DNA from: a virus
IMG/VR virus record: IMGVR_UViG_3300034023_001204
Location: 1 to 64,000 of that record
DNA length: 64,000 bases
Strand: one strand, 5' to 3'
In this document: positions 1 through 9,371 of the stretch, piece by piece
How positions within the stretch are numbered: position 1 is the first letter of the stretch
Layout of the letters: every line of letters begins with the position of its first letter
Position numbers and translations under genes: made by a program
The notes under the pieces: model-generated
What the model saw: the letters and a program-made list of their open reading frames with translations, nothing else
What the model was told of the DNA's origin: nothing
Databases searched by the model: none

Positions 1-3000
1 AAATCTAGGAGAGAGGAAATCATATTGTTGTGTGATTTCTGCTAGTGATAACTTTCTATTGTAAAAATATAGATTGGCAACATGACCAAAAGATTGCGGA
101 ACTATATCATTATTACCCCAACCCCAGTGTGTAGTTCCACCAGCACCGAAAGAAATTGTACTACCAACTTGAGATCCGTTTATGTAGAATGTTTGGGATG
201 AGCTGTCACCTACGACAGCAAACTGAACCCAAACTTCTACCGATGATGACGCATCATATCCAGAACTTCTGAGTGCTGTGTCCCAATACGCAAGTGTGTT
301 TGAACCATCGGGGATAGTTATTGGTGTATATTTAGGAGAATTTGTGTAAAGTAAAGTTCTAAATCCACTGGTATCGTTTTTCAATCTACCCCAAGTAATA
401 TAGGTATATCCAGTAGTAGGTAGGAGAGGACCAGTTCCATTTACAACAACTCTCTTTGTTCCTGATGAACAGTCAAAACATTTGATACCATTTAAAGTTG
501 TAAATGATGAGCCCGTAAGCGTATGATCGTAGGTTCCAGGTGACCGCAAGTTAGAAACTGTTGTTCCTGACCCTGGATAGCTGGAAGAATCATAGGCATC
601 CAACTCAATAACCAACCCTAGAGTAACAGGAGCCGATGTTGTTGTAACAGAAGGAGTATTTGTAGGAGTTTGAGTTGGTGTGTTTGTTATACTTGATGTT
701 GGTGTGGTGGTTGGTGTTTGACTAGAAGTGGGTGTTTGAGTAGGTGTTTGAGTAGGAGTTGGTGTTGAAGAAGGTGCAATAGTTGTTGTAGTTGTTGTAG
801 TGGTGTTGTAGCTATAGACCGTTGAGTTATAATTTTGTAGAACCTCACTAGCAGAGAGAGCTCTTCTATAATATCGAATAATACCATATCCACCAGCAAA
901 ATAACCAGCAACCGAGCCCAAGTAAGTAGTCGTATCAATAGCACCAAAAGCTAAATACCAATCGGTGATTCCATCATTGTGTGGAGAATCATATGCAATT
1001 GAAATTGTTCCACCGATGACCCCATCGAGATATGATGTTAATACACTACCGTTATACACTCTAACTACTTGCTTCCAGGTATTAAGATAACTACCCGCAC
1101 CATTGACTACTCTAGTTACAGCAGTTCCATTCCACAAAGAAGTAATGATTTGATTGAATGGTCCTGTTTGTAATATTTGTGCCCCGGCAAAATGATATCC
1201 ATCATTTATTGTAGGCTGTCCAAGATCGGACCATATACAATCATCCACAGCGGTAGGACGTATCCAAACTTCAATAGTATGTGTTTCGGTAGCTCCGAAA
1301 TAAATGTCTGGACTCAAAATGTAATCATTAACACCATCAAAGGTGAAGTATCCACCCGCACCAGATGTATGAACTGGACTTCCGAATATAGAGCCGTTAT
1401 TACCATTACCACTAATGTCATTTAGAGTAGTTCCTGAGCCACTATAAGAAGATGTATTACCTGGATCAAAGTAGAAGAAAGCACCCGAAGCTATCGACCC
1501 TTCTGTTATTGTTGAAGTTGGTGTGGTTGTAGGTGTTTGTGTATTGGTCGGTGTTACGGTCCTAGTCGGTGTAACAGTTAAAGTAGGTGTAACGGTAGAG
1601 GTAGGAGTCTCACTCGATGTTTGAGTGGGTGTTTCTGTTGGTGTTGATGTAACGGTAGGTGTGATAGTTGAAGTCACAGAAGGTGTAATAGTTGGTGTTT
1701 GAGTAGGTGTTTGAGTAGAAGTTTCGGTTGGTGTTACGGTTTGTGTTGGTGTTACAGTTGAGGTTTGTGTGGGCGTTTCAGTTACAGATGGTGTAACTGT
1801 GGGTGTCAGAGTTGATGTTACAGTTGGTGTTACAGTTGGTGTTGCGGTCACTGTTGGAGTTTGAGTGACCGTCGGTGTCATAGTTCTAGTTGGTGTTGGA
1901 GTTCTAGTTGGTGTTTTTGTAGGAGTGACCGTTACGGTTGGTGTAGGTGTTTGTGTAGGGGTGGGTGTAGGTGAAATAAGTAAATAATCTGATTTCAGTA
2001 GATCTATGCCAGTGGTATATTTTTCGTAAATACTTGAGGTAGCTGAAGTTAAATCTTCTATTTGTAGAAGTGTAGAAACTCTCAATATCTCCTTACCATC
2101 CTCAAAAAGTTCCTTGATTTGTCCAATACTATAGTTGTTAGATACGAGATAGAAATCCCAACCTATTTGGTAAACACCTTTTGCATCTGATATTTTTTTA
2201 AGCTCAACATTCTGCACTCCTTCGGTAACAGATCTTATATGTGGCCAAGATTTTTTCTTGAAATCTTCCAAGGTCGGATATCTGTCCCAGTTTATACCAA
2301 AGTATTTCAACATAACATCTGATAGTAGTCCTAATTCTTTTTGCTTTAAGGATTCATCAACTAACAGTTCCCATTCGAAGTAGTAATCTTTACCACGTCT
2401 AGCTATTTTAGTTATTTTATTATACAAAAATTTTACTCTACTTGTATAATTTACTCTTGGCTCTAAAGTAGTTGTTGAAGTAGTAGAAGTTGAAGTAGTC
2501 GTGGTTGTTGTAGTTGTTGTAGAACTTGTTGCAACTATACTTAGAGATGGTGTCGGTGTCAAGGTTTGAGTTGGTGTCTGTGTTGGTGTTATACTAGCGG
2601 CAGAAAAATCAAAATCATCAACCGGTTCTACATATAGATATCCATCAATACCGTTGAAAACAACTGAACCACTTCCACCAATAGGACTCGTAGAGCTCCA
2701 AGAAAGAGTGAATCCATAAGTGTCTTTGCCAGTATCTGAGCTATCATAAACAAAATCATTGATATCATCAAATTTCAATAATAAAATCGTATCAGCTAAT
2801 ACATCGTAATTTTGTGCCAATGGATTGAAGTTTGATGAATACACTTCATCTTGCGTCCATCTAAAATTTGATAATCTTCCAGAAAAATAAGAATCTTCTT
2901 CGAGATCAGTTCCGATGTAAAGTTTATCATCATAATCAGTGATCATACCAGAATAATATTCAATGGTATTTCCTATTTTTTGACCGTTTTTATAGATTTT

Positions 3001-3219
3001 TATTGAACCGTTTGTATAAACAATAGCGAAGTGTGTCCAATTGTTAAGTATTAGAGAAACAGGCTCTTGAAACCGAATGCCTGAATTTATCCACAGACGA
3101 AAGATGCTACTTTCTATCGAGACCGCGATTTTAGCAGTCGGAAAACTATTTATCGAAAAAACTCTGGGATTACCCAGATCTGAGGTCATGTACTGAAACC
3201 ACTCAATCGTAAAATTCAT
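1..3219 (-). CDS. Multi-lectin fibre/adhesin protein with Pro/Thr stalks (partial, C-terminus beyond window)
   Basis: Reading from an ATG at 3219 the frame stays open to base 1 (1073 codons, no stop), so the gene continues off the left edge. I see a LamG/concanavalin-like domain (about residues 1-205), a Thr/Ser run (225-251), an unrecognised globular segment (253-414), a Pro/Thr stalk of TPT-type repeats (417-569), a second LamG-like domain (570-803) whose end has the typical form RRALSASEVLQNYN, another Thr run, a short stalk (815-856) and a third LamG-like domain from about 860 with NRKLSLAEITQQY near the edge. LamG-like folds usually bind glycans, so a receptor-binding or side fibre is the likely role. 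An ATATATATA motif sits 5 bases before the start. The neighbouring gene on the same strand is gp26-like, which supports a virion protein. Confidence 0.8.
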   Translation of the reverse strand, partial: MNFTIEWFQYMTSDLGNPRVFSINSFPTAKIAVSIESSIFRLWINSGIRFQEPVSLILNNWTHFAIVYTNGSIKIYKNGQKIGNTIEYYSGMITDYDDKLYIGTDLEEDSYFSGRLSNFRWTQDEVYSSNFNPLAQNYDVLADTILLLKFDDINDFVYDSSDTGKDTYGFTLSWSSTSPIGGSGSVVFNGIDGYLYVEPVDDFDFSAASITPTQTPTQTLTPTPSLSIVATSSTTTTTTTTTSTSTTSTTTLEPRVNYTSRVKFLYNKITKIARRGKDYYFEWELLVDESLKQKELGLLSDVMLKYFGINWDRYPTLEDFKKKSWPHIRSVTEGVQNVELKKISDAKGVYQIGWDFYLVSNNYSIGQIKELFEDGKEILRVSTLLQIEDLTSATSSIYEKYTTGIDLLKSDYLLISPTPTPTQTPTPTVTVTPTKTPTRTPTPTRTMTPTVTQTPTVTATPTVTPTVTSTLTPTVTPSVTETPTQTSTVTPTQTVTPTETSTQTPTQTPTITPSVTSTITPTVTSTPTETPTQTSSETPTSTVTPTLTVTPTRTVTPTNTQTPTTTPTSTITEGSIASGAFFYFDPGNTSSYSGSGTTLNDISGNGNNGSIFGSPVHTSGAGGYFTFDGVNDYILSPDIYFGATETHTIEVWIRPTAVDDCIWSDLGQPTINDGYHFAGAQILQTGPFNQIITSLWNGTAVTRVVNGAGSYLNTWKQVVRVYNGSVLTSYLDGVIGGTISIAYDSPHNDGITDWYLAFGAIDTTTYLGSVAGYFAGGYGIIRYYRRALSASEVLQNYNSTVYSYNTTTTTTTTIAPSSTPTPTQTPTQTPTSSQTPTTTPTSSITNTPTQTPTNTPSVTTTSAPVTLGLVIELDAYDSSSYPGSGTTVSNLRSPGTYDHTLTGSSFTTLNGIKCFDCSSGTKRVVVNGTGPLLPTTGYTYITWGRLKNDTSGFRTLLYTNSPKYTPITIPDGSNTLAYWDTALRSSGYDASSSVEVWVQFAVVGDSSSQTFYINGSQVGSTISFGAGGTTHWGWGNNDIVPQSFGHVANLYFYNRKLSLAEITQQYDFLSPRF

Positions 3220-3223
3220 TAAG

Positions 3224-3232
3224 ATATATATA
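3224..3232 (-). promoter_or_regulatory. ATATATA start-proximal motif, candidate phage promoter
   Basis: Run of nine alternating A/T bases 5 bases before the ATG of the lectin fibre gene. The same kind of motif lies just before more than twenty genes here. It resembles a T4 late-promoter-like minus-10 element; the function is inferred. Confidence 0.4.
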
Positions 3233-3268
3233 AAATTAGAAAAAACTTCAACCGCCTTTTCTAATTTT
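3232..3268 (-). terminator. Hairpin after the gp26-like gene
   Basis: Two 12-base arms (AAAATTAGAAAA at 3232-3243 and its complement at 3257-3268) flank a 13-base loop, directly downstream of the minus-strand stop at 3280. The 3' arm ends in a T-rich run on the transcribed strand, so an intrinsic terminator separating the baseplate gene from the fibre gene is plausible. Confidence 0.5.
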
Positions 3269-3279
3269 ATTTATATAGT

Positions 3280-4053
3280 TCATCTGAATATTTCTTTGAG
3301 TTGAATCTTTGACTGAAGATCGATTACTTTTTTACCTATTTTCAAGGTATATTTAATAGACTTGGAAAACTCTTCGATAATTGCTTCGATTTTTTCCATC
3401 TCTTTTTTATCTAAATCATCATTGAAAATAGTAATTAGATTTTCTATTTCTTTTTTTGTAATACTATCTTTCATACCCAGAAAGAAAATGAAGTTGTAGT
3501 TCATATCTGTTAGATCTCTTCCGGATTTTTTTGCACTTTTCGAGTTAAGATATTTAAGTAAATCTGATTCAACGCCAATAGAAGGTAACGAAAATCGGTA
3601 ACCCTGCATCTCGAAGATTTTTTCTTCAGCGTTGTAAAAACTCTCAAATTTTGAAAAATTAAAGTAGTTGAAACTTTCATTAGAGATCTCAACTTCCTTT
3701 ACAAGTGACGAATCACTATCAAAATAGTTGATGTTTATTTTTTTATCCTGTGTAAATTTAACAATTTCCAAAAATACCCAGATAAGATCAATAACTTTAA
3801 GGTATCTGAAATTATAATTTTCTGGAAAAACAGCGTTTGCTTCTACTACACGTTTAATAGACTCAATAATAGAAAACATATCTTTTTCTACGAAATTGGT
3901 TTCATAGTGAACGATCTGCTCTGAAGATGCTCTTTTGATTTTAATCGAGAAATCTTCAGGATAAAACAAACCACGGGAGGGTAATTGACCTAAATCTAGA
4001 TCTTTATTACCTCTTACAAGACTTTTGATAAGACGAACTAGTTCCATAATCAT
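3280..4053 (-). CDS. T4 gp26-like baseplate hub/assembly protein
   Basis: 257 residues. The N-terminal segment LGQLPSRGLFYPEDFSIKIK (near residue 22) is the type of opening seen in the T4 gp26 baseplate family: a Leu-Pro-Ser-x-Gly-x-x-Tyr turn followed by a short strand, then a mostly helical body. In T4, gp26 is needed to assemble the baseplate hub. The gene follows a run of virion-type genes on the same strand (18-base gap to the gene upstream) and is followed by a hairpin. Family assignment is by motif only; a more distant gp51-like chaperone is possible. Confidence 0.5.
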   Translation of the reverse strand: MIMELVRLIKSLVRGNKDLDLGQLPSRGLFYPEDFSIKIKRASSEQIVHYETNFVEKDMFSIIESIKRVVEANAVFPENYNFRYLKVIDLIWVFLEIVKFTQDKKININYFDSDSSLVKEVEISNESFNYFNFSKFESFYNAEEKIFEMQGYRFSLPSIGVESDLLKYLNSKSAKKSGRDLTDMNYNFIFFLGMKDSITKKEIENLITIFNDDLDKKEMEKIEAIIEEFSKSIKYTLKIGKKVIDLQSKIQLKEIFR

Positions 4054-4071
4054 CTTGTATGGGAAAATAAG

Positions 4072-4995
4072 TTATTGTTTAATCTGAATGTAAAGATGTA
4101 TCCAAAACTCTTCGGCTCTAAGTGAGATCTTTACCTTATTCGACCACCTATAACTTCTCAATTTTTCCTTTATTTCTTCCTTTATTTTCTCAAATGAAGA
4201 AGGGTCGATTTCTCTACTACTCCAAACACCTAGTCCATACCAACCGAAATGTAAAAGGTGCTTCTCCCATAGAGAAAACTTATCACTACTTGGAAAATCA
4301 AACCCATCAACTGAAGTTTTAATTTTTCCAAGAAGAAGTAGGTTTTGGGGAGTGACCTCCATAAAATCTCTTTTTATTTCCCAGAGTATTTTAGCACCCA
4401 ACGAAGATATATACCTAGAAAAATTTCCTGTAAATTTTACCTCTTGTATAGGGTAAAATTCAGATTTTGTATAAAAACCATAGCAAAAAAGTCCGTCATT
4501 TTTTACTCCCCAGAAAGCTTTTACCCATTTTTGATCTCCTGGTATTTTTTCAACTTCTTGATTGATAGAAGTTATTCTAGTAGAGAGATTTAATAACTTT
4601 TCTCTCCAGATCTTTTTTGTTGTAAAATAAACAAGCCAATCCCTCTTTGGTTTTTTTTCTACCTCAATACCATCAATAAAAGATAGTGTTTTTACGAAAA
4701 GTTTGAAGAGTGTTTTTTGCCTAATAGGATCTATAGACTGAATGGACGCAGTAACCTGCTTAGGTGAATCTTTGGATAGTTTATCCTCTATTCTTTTACG
4801 AAGATTTTCTTTTTGGCTGCTATTCAATGTATCTAGAAGATTTTCTAATCCAATTGTAGGATCTTTATCCTCGATATATTCATCAATAATATCCAAAAGT
4901 GAAGGATCCTTCTCGGTTAAGTTTGATACCCAAAGTGAAAAGTTTATCAACTTTGATTCTGAAATCCAGTTCTTAAAATTATAGATAGTATTCAT
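4072..4995 (-). CDS. Uncharacterised protein, possible virion component
   Basis: 307 residues, not recognised. Helical and charged N-terminal half; C-terminal half richer in Trp/Tyr/Phe with probable beta structure. The N-terminus MNTIYNFKNWISES resembles the short amphipathic peptide (aromatic, two or three residues, aromatic, acidic) used by T4 internal proteins as a capsid-targeting sequence; several other genes here begin in the same way. It lies 4 bases downstream of the Ig-like gene and 18 bases upstream of the gp26-like gene, so it is probably cotranscribed with baseplate genes. No catalytic motif seen. Confidence 0.6.
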   Translation of the reverse strand: MNTIYNFKNWISESKLINFSLWVSNLTEKDPSLLDIIDEYIEDKDPTIGLENLLDTLNSSQKENLRKRIEDKLSKDSPKQVTASIQSIDPIRQKTLFKLFVKTLSFIDGIEVEKKPKRDWLVYFTTKKIWREKLLNLSTRITSINQEVEKIPGDQKWVKAFWGVKNDGLFCYGFYTKSEFYPIQEVKFTGNFSRYISSLGAKILWEIKRDFMEVTPQNLLLLGKIKTSVDGFDFPSSDKFSLWEKHLLHFGWYGLGVWSSREIDPSSFEKIKEEIKEKLRSYRWSNKVKISLRAEEFWIHLYIQIKQ

Positions 4996-4999
4996 ATTT

Positions 5000-5647
5000 T
5001 TAAGATGAAGTAACGGTTAGACTTATCGTAAGACCTTGTCCAACACTATTTCCAGCTCTATCGGATACATCGAAAGTTATAACATAGGCACCAACACCTG
5101 AAATATAGTTACTATAGGTCGAATTGGTATAGATAAAAATATTCGATTCTGTGAGGGTCAATACACCATCTCTATTATCTGAAGTTTGTCTAACAAGATC
5201 GGTAATTAAATCTCTTTTTGACATTATATCTGAATATACCCAAGTTGCTGAAAAAGTTCCAGAATAGGTAGAAGACCATGTTCCTGTAACGTTGTTTAGT
5301 TTTACAACCGGATTGAAATAGATTACAGGTGCCTCTGAATCTTCTCTTGAGGAGGTCGCTCCTAGATCTGTTATTTTTCTTGTAGGATCATCCTTAATCC
5401 AACCAATCAAACTATAAACTTGATTTGCAACACTCTGGCTACTAAAATCGAATCTCAAATCTTCTGAAGTTGAATAAACCAACACTGAAGATTCCTCCTT
5501 CACTACACTAGTTATAGTTGATATAGGAAACTGAGCACTAACTTTAGATCCCGAATTGTCTAGAATCTTGAAACTCTTTGAAGTATTTTCTAGTTGATAT
5601 ATCGAGATATCTTCTAAATAGGTTCCGATTTTTGATGAGTAGGTCAT
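5000..5647 (-). CDS. Beta-rich virion protein with C-terminal Ig-like domain
   Basis: 215 residues. Residues from about 110 to the end form a likely immunoglobulin-like/HYR-type fold, ending with the characteristic strand pattern YVITFDVSDRAGN and a final beta strand. The N-terminal 90 residues are also beta-rich but unrecognised. Ig-like modules are common on phage capsids and tails, where they bind carbohydrates weakly. The ATG is 14 bases after the stop of the previous minus-strand gene, so it is part of the same transcript. Specific role unknown. Confidence 0.6.
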   Translation of the reverse strand: MTYSSKIGTYLEDISIYQLENTSKSFKILDNSGSKVSAQFPISTITSVVKEESSVLVYSTSEDLRFDFSSQSVANQVYSLIGWIKDDPTRKITDLGATSSREDSEAPVIYFNPVVKLNNVTGTWSSTYSGTFSATWVYSDIMSKRDLITDLVRQTSDNRDGVLTLTESNIFIYTNSTYSNYISGVGAYVITFDVSDRAGNSVGQGLTISLTVTSS

Positions 5648-5661
5648 AATTTTTGTATGAT

Positions 5662-6084
5662 TTAAGTAGCTATGAGAATATCTATATTAACTCCGTAGTC
5701 TAAATTTGGATTGTGAAGATAGATACCAGTAAATGGATTTGCTGAATTTGTATGCATCATCAGAAGTTTAGAAAAATATTGAGATCTTGAATTATCTATC
5801 CAGTTCCAACGAAGGTAGTTTTTATCTTCAACTTTTGATTTGGCATTATACCTAGCTACTATAGCAAAAAAAGTAGTTTTATCATCAAACTGATCTACTA
5901 GATAATCTTCTTGTCCTGCCTCTAGAGTTACCTTAAATTTAGTAAGTTGTTTGTATGGTAAATTTAAATCATTTAATACTAGTCTTTCAACTGTATTTTG
6001 ACCATCAACAGCGATCAGATCACCGGCTTGAAATTTTAGATATTTACTACCTTCACCAAATAAACTATTTTCACAAACTGCCAT
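5662..6084 (-). CDS. Uncharacterised small virion-type protein
   Basis: 140 residues, not recognised. Mixed alpha/beta composition with no signal peptide or membrane segment; a sequence near residue 20 (AGDLIAVDGQ) suggests a small beta-barrel. It lies between a large virion-type gene (6133-8817) and an Ig-like gene on the same strand, and two A/T-alternating motifs precede the start, so it may begin a transcript. A tail-completion or baseplate role is only suggested by position. Confidence 0.5.
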   Translation of the reverse strand: MAVCENSLFGEGSKYLKFQAGDLIAVDGQNTVERLVLNDLNLPYKQLTKFKVTLEAGQEDYLVDQFDDKTTFFAIVARYNAKSKVEDKNYLRWNWIDNSRSQYFSKLLMMHTNSANPFTGIYLHNPNLDYGVNIDILIAT

Positions 6085-6087
6085 TTA

Positions 6088-6115
6088 AATATATATTTTA
6101 ATCTATATATTAAAT
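6088..6115 (-). promoter_or_regulatory. Double ATATATA motif upstream of 6084 start
   Basis: Two alternating A/T runs (6088-6096 and 6104-6110). On the minus strand the outer one reads TTTAATATATAGATTAAA, an imperfect palindrome that also occurs, in shorter form, before the genes at 26744 and 33956. Confidence 0.4.
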
Positions 6116-6132
6116 CTTCAATCCTATTTAAT

Positions 6133-8817
6133 TTAAATTGTATCTTCGTAAAACTTTTGTGAAATTATCTGATAATCCGTTGAAATGTTACCAGTGAGTG
6201 TAGAGACTATTCTTGTTATAGAAATCTTGTATCCTTTATTATATTTTAAACTAAAAGCATTACACAGATAATTGTCTAAACAAATAGGAAAACTAACGCC
6301 CGATCCAAAAACATAATTTGTTACCACCGGATTTGTGGAAAGATCAAACCACATTTTCGAATCATTCGAATCAATATTTAATAATCTGTATTGTCCTGAA
6401 AAATCAACCGTAGAAGCAGAACCAACTACAAAATCCTCAAAAAGAACATAATCACCAACTTTCATCGTTTTTTTGATCAACTTATTTGGTTCTTGAAAAG
6501 GAACCAGAAGACTATAATCAGAAAAAAGAAGAACATTTTGATTAAAATTTGTATTGAAATTGAAATTTTTGAATTTTTTAGCTGTGTTTGTTGTGTTGGT
6601 TGATATATTGTAGTAAATAGGTAAGTTCAGACCTTGAATTAAAGGTGTAAGTGTAGAATCTGTTCTTATAAAAATATCAAGTTGTTTATTTTGTGTGGCG
6701 TTGTCTGTGCCATCAACAATAATATCCAGTGTTTGACCAAAATCGAGATCTCTATCAATCGTTAAATTCAAACGTATATTTTGTCCTAAAAATTGTGGAT
6801 TAATATCATCGTTAATGACTTTTAATAAAAAATCTTTATTTTGCGAAGGTTTGATAAGATACGAAACTGGTCCTGAAACATTAAACAAATCTGTAGTTCT
6901 AACTACTTCAACTGGGTTGTATTTACCATCGATTGAATCAAGTGTTATATAGGAATTACCATTCTGAATAACACTTCTTACACTTATAGTGTTACTACCA
7001 ACAATCTGGTTAGAAGAATAAAGTCTTAAAAGATTTTCTAAAAAATTAATTTTTTGATTAATCTCTTCTATCTGTGTTTGTGAATAGAGTAAGGTCTTTA
7101 GATTTAATATTTCATCTTGAATTTTTCCCTGATCGATAAGTATTTGTAGAAATGACTTATTGGCCATAGAAAGCTTTCTCATAGCTTCATTAAAAAGGTT
7201 AAAGTTAAAAAGAGAATTTATGGCGTCAGGATTATAGGCATCTTGTGGATTATCATTTGTTATGGCAAAGTTTAAGATAAGATTGAACGCATAAGAAACA
7301 CCATCTTGATTGGAGTTGGCACAAAGTTTTGAAAAACTAGGCAGTCGATATCCAACTTCATTTGGTAGTGGATTATTATTTGGATTATCCAAAAAAGTAA
7401 TACCGTAAAGATTTTTTGAGATATTACCATTTGAATCTATCACGTCGTAATACCAAAGTATGGCGTTGAATTCAAAATCTTTTGGTGGATTACCATTGAC
7501 ATTGAGCATATTAAACTCGTCAAAAGTTGTAATCTCTTGATTACGAGAATTCATTTTAACATAGTGATCTCTATCAAAGTCAATTGATAAACCATCTAGT
7601 TTAGATGAGCTAACTGAGAAATTATTTACGTCACCTGATATACCAAAAAAATCTCCTCTTCTTCTTTGTGAATCACCAGTAGATATTTGATAAGTATAAA
7701 AACTATTATCAAATTGACCGAAATAACTACCTGGATAATCTTGTGGAGAATTCACAATAGGATTTTTGAAATTCTCGGCACCAGCGATTTCACTTTGTAT
7801 TTGTGCTGGTAAAATAGGAAAACCCACTCCAGGTTTATAATTTTTATCAATACGGGTTCTAAAAAGAACATCTGGTGTTTGACCTGTATTATCGGGTATA
7901 TGTGCCCAAACTTCAGTATAAGATCTATCAGATTCTTGAACATTATTTACACCATTGACGTTACCTATATACTGAACTAATCGATGATAAACCAAATTTA
8001 TAGTAGAAGAAAGATTCGGATTTAAAGCTGCGGCAACATATAGATCAACAATAATAATATCATTACCAGACGAACTAGTCTTATAAACTACTTTAGATCT
8101 TGCACTAGAAAGTGTAGTAAGAAGATTAGTTAATCCAGAATCACGAGCTAAATCACCCGAGCTGTAACTAGATGGTTCGATAAATTCTATAATATCTCCT
8201 ACTTTTAGATTTGTAGCACCTTTTATCTCGATTTCAAGTTTTCCAGTGTGTGATGGGTTGGTGGTCTGGTAGAAGGTTACCGTTTCAAAATCAAAAATTT
8301 CTCTTTCTCTCCAAAGATATTCCTTAAAGTATTCATCGTTAGTAAGATTATTTCTTGCAAACTCTTGAAGATTCCCAAAATACTCGTCTCCATCGTTTGC
8401 TATCTCAAGATCGAATAGATTGAGTTTCTTACACCATTTCCAGAATATTTTCTCAGTGGGTGTTGTTGTATCATTATGATCGTAATAAAATTCAGTATTA
8501 TTAAGCTTCGAAGACTTCATAACAACCTCAAAATTAGCTACGTAGTTTCGTAACGATTCTATAAGCCCATCACTATAATCATCAGCTGGTGAAGAAAGTT
8601 CTGATTTTGAAAAAGTTCCAAAATCGAAATAAATACTGTTAGTAGCACCATCAGCTGAGAGATTTTGTTTAGGAAAATTTAATAGAACATAATTAGAAAA
8701 ATACATTCTAAAATTTTCATTCTGATAAGAAGCTGAAATATCTTCAGCAGCGCCAGGGAAAGCATAAAATGATGTTCCCCGATTTTTAAGTCTTTTGTAG
8801 AGTGGTGTATGGGCCAT
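6133..8817 (-). CDS. Large virion-type protein (tail or baseplate), uncharacterised
   Basis: 894 residues, Asn/Ser-rich, beta-dominated, without Cys-rich or Pro/Thr segments. A helical stretch around residues 560-610 (two amphipathic helices with Gln/Leu heptads) could mediate oligomerisation. The C-terminal third has repeated short strands ending with a compact domain. No enzymatic motif. Length, composition and position next to other tail-type genes support a baseplate wedge or tail-tip role, which is inference. An ATATATA motif lies about 20 bases upstream. Confidence 0.6.
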   Translation of the reverse strand: MAHTPLYKRLKNRGTSFYAFPGAAEDISASYQNENFRMYFSNYVLLNFPKQNLSADGATNSIYFDFGTFSKSELSSPADDYSDGLIESLRNYVANFEVVMKSSKLNNTEFYYDHNDTTTPTEKIFWKWCKKLNLFDLEIANDGDEYFGNLQEFARNNLTNDEYFKEYLWREREIFDFETVTFYQTTNPSHTGKLEIEIKGATNLKVGDIIEFIEPSSYSSGDLARDSGLTNLLTTLSSARSKVVYKTSSSGNDIIIVDLYVAAALNPNLSSTINLVYHRLVQYIGNVNGVNNVQESDRSYTEVWAHIPDNTGQTPDVLFRTRIDKNYKPGVGFPILPAQIQSEIAGAENFKNPIVNSPQDYPGSYFGQFDNSFYTYQISTGDSQRRRGDFFGISGDVNNFSVSSSKLDGLSIDFDRDHYVKMNSRNQEITTFDEFNMLNVNGNPPKDFEFNAILWYYDVIDSNGNISKNLYGITFLDNPNNNPLPNEVGYRLPSFSKLCANSNQDGVSYAFNLILNFAITNDNPQDAYNPDAINSLFNFNLFNEAMRKLSMANKSFLQILIDQGKIQDEILNLKTLLYSQTQIEEINQKINFLENLLRLYSSNQIVGSNTISVRSVIQNGNSYITLDSIDGKYNPVEVVRTTDLFNVSGPVSYLIKPSQNKDFLLKVINDDINPQFLGQNIRLNLTIDRDLDFGQTLDIIVDGTDNATQNKQLDIFIRTDSTLTPLIQGLNLPIYYNISTNTTNTAKKFKNFNFNTNFNQNVLLFSDYSLLVPFQEPNKLIKKTMKVGDYVLFEDFVVGSASTVDFSGQYRLLNIDSNDSKMWFDLSTNPVVTNYVFGSGVSFPICLDNYLCNAFSLKYNKGYKISITRIVSTLTGNISTDYQIISQKFYEDTI

Positions 8818-8835
8818 ATTTTTAGAAAATCAAGG

Positions 8836-8845
8836 TTATATATTA
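8836..8845 (-). promoter_or_regulatory. ATATA motif upstream of 8817 gene
   Basis: TTATATATTA block 19 bases before the minus-strand ATG in the divergent gap 8818-8915. Candidate phage promoter by analogy with the other start-proximal motifs. Confidence 0.35.
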
Positions 8846-8891
8846 AAATTATTCTCCTCGGCAGATATAGATTTTTAGAACAAAAAAACAC

Positions 8892-8910
8892 TTTTAGATA
8901 TAATCTAAAA
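8892..8910 (+). promoter_or_regulatory. Inverted repeat just before membrane-protein gene
   Basis: Arms TTTTAGAT and ATCTAAAA (8 bases each) flank ATA, 5 bases before the ATG at 8916. A closely similar but longer inverted repeat precedes uvsX. It could be an operator, a promoter core (GATATAAT) or an mRNA leader hairpin. Confidence 0.45.
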
Positions 8911-8915
8911 ATTTT

Positions 8916-9329
8916 ATGACCAGTATATTCTATCTTATCCTATTTTTCTTATCACAGGCTAATTTTTTTCTGCTCTTTCATTTTGTAAAAATTTATAAAA
9001 TAAAAGATTGGTTCAGAGGATTTTTTACGGTCACTAAAAAACTTCCAGAGATTTCAAGTTTTAGAGAGCCTCAAGATTTTTATCTACTTGGTTTTTGGAC
9101 TCTAATAAATACACTTAATTTTATTTTCTTGACCGTTGGTCTTCTCTCTAGTCAATGGGTGTTCTTTTTATCAACTTTAGTTGGTCTAGCACTACTAACC
9201 TTCTTAGAGAGATCTACTAAAAGAGGTGGTATTTACAATCTTATTGTTGATCTTCTAAGATCTGGATTTGTTACAACTACTCAGTTTTTGATTGTAATGA
9301 ATCACTTTCATTGGCACTTTACATTTTAA
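8916..9329 (+). CDS. Small integral membrane protein
   Basis: 137 residues with three hydrophobic stretches: about residues 3-27, a long one at 58-92 that may be a hairpin of two helices, and 112-131. A basic stretch (KIYKIKDWF) follows the first helix, and KRSTKRGG precedes the last, giving possible cytoplasmic loops. It lies 42 bases upstream of uvsX on the same strand. Size and topology would fit a holin, a superinfection-exclusion factor or an accessory membrane protein; the sequence does not distinguish these. Confidence 0.6.
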   Translation: MTSIFYLILFFLSQANFFLLFHFVKIYKIKDWFRGFFTVTKKLPEISSFREPQDFYLLGFWTLINTLNFIFLTVGLLSSQWVFFLSTLVGLALLTFLERSTKRGGIYNLIVDLLRSGFVTTTQFLIVMNHFHWHFTF

Positions 9330-9339
9330 TCTTTTAGCC

Positions 9340-9366
9340 TTTTTTTTGATATAATATCAAAAAAAA
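9340..9366 (+). promoter_or_regulatory. Perfect 13-bp inverted repeat upstream of uvsX
   Basis: Arms at 9340-9352 and 9354-9366 are perfectly complementary around a single A, and the centre holds GATATAATATC, including a TATAAT hexamer. The T8 and A8 ends make it look like a bidirectional terminator, while the centre could be a promoter or operator. The ATG of uvsX follows 5 bases later. Confidence 0.5.
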
Positions 9367-9371
9367 GTTTC

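Noticed and set aside
687-947. 86-residue minus ORF and the 1177-1425 plus ORF near the left edge
   Set aside because: They lie within the open frame of the partial lectin fibre (1-3219), which encodes recognisable domains.
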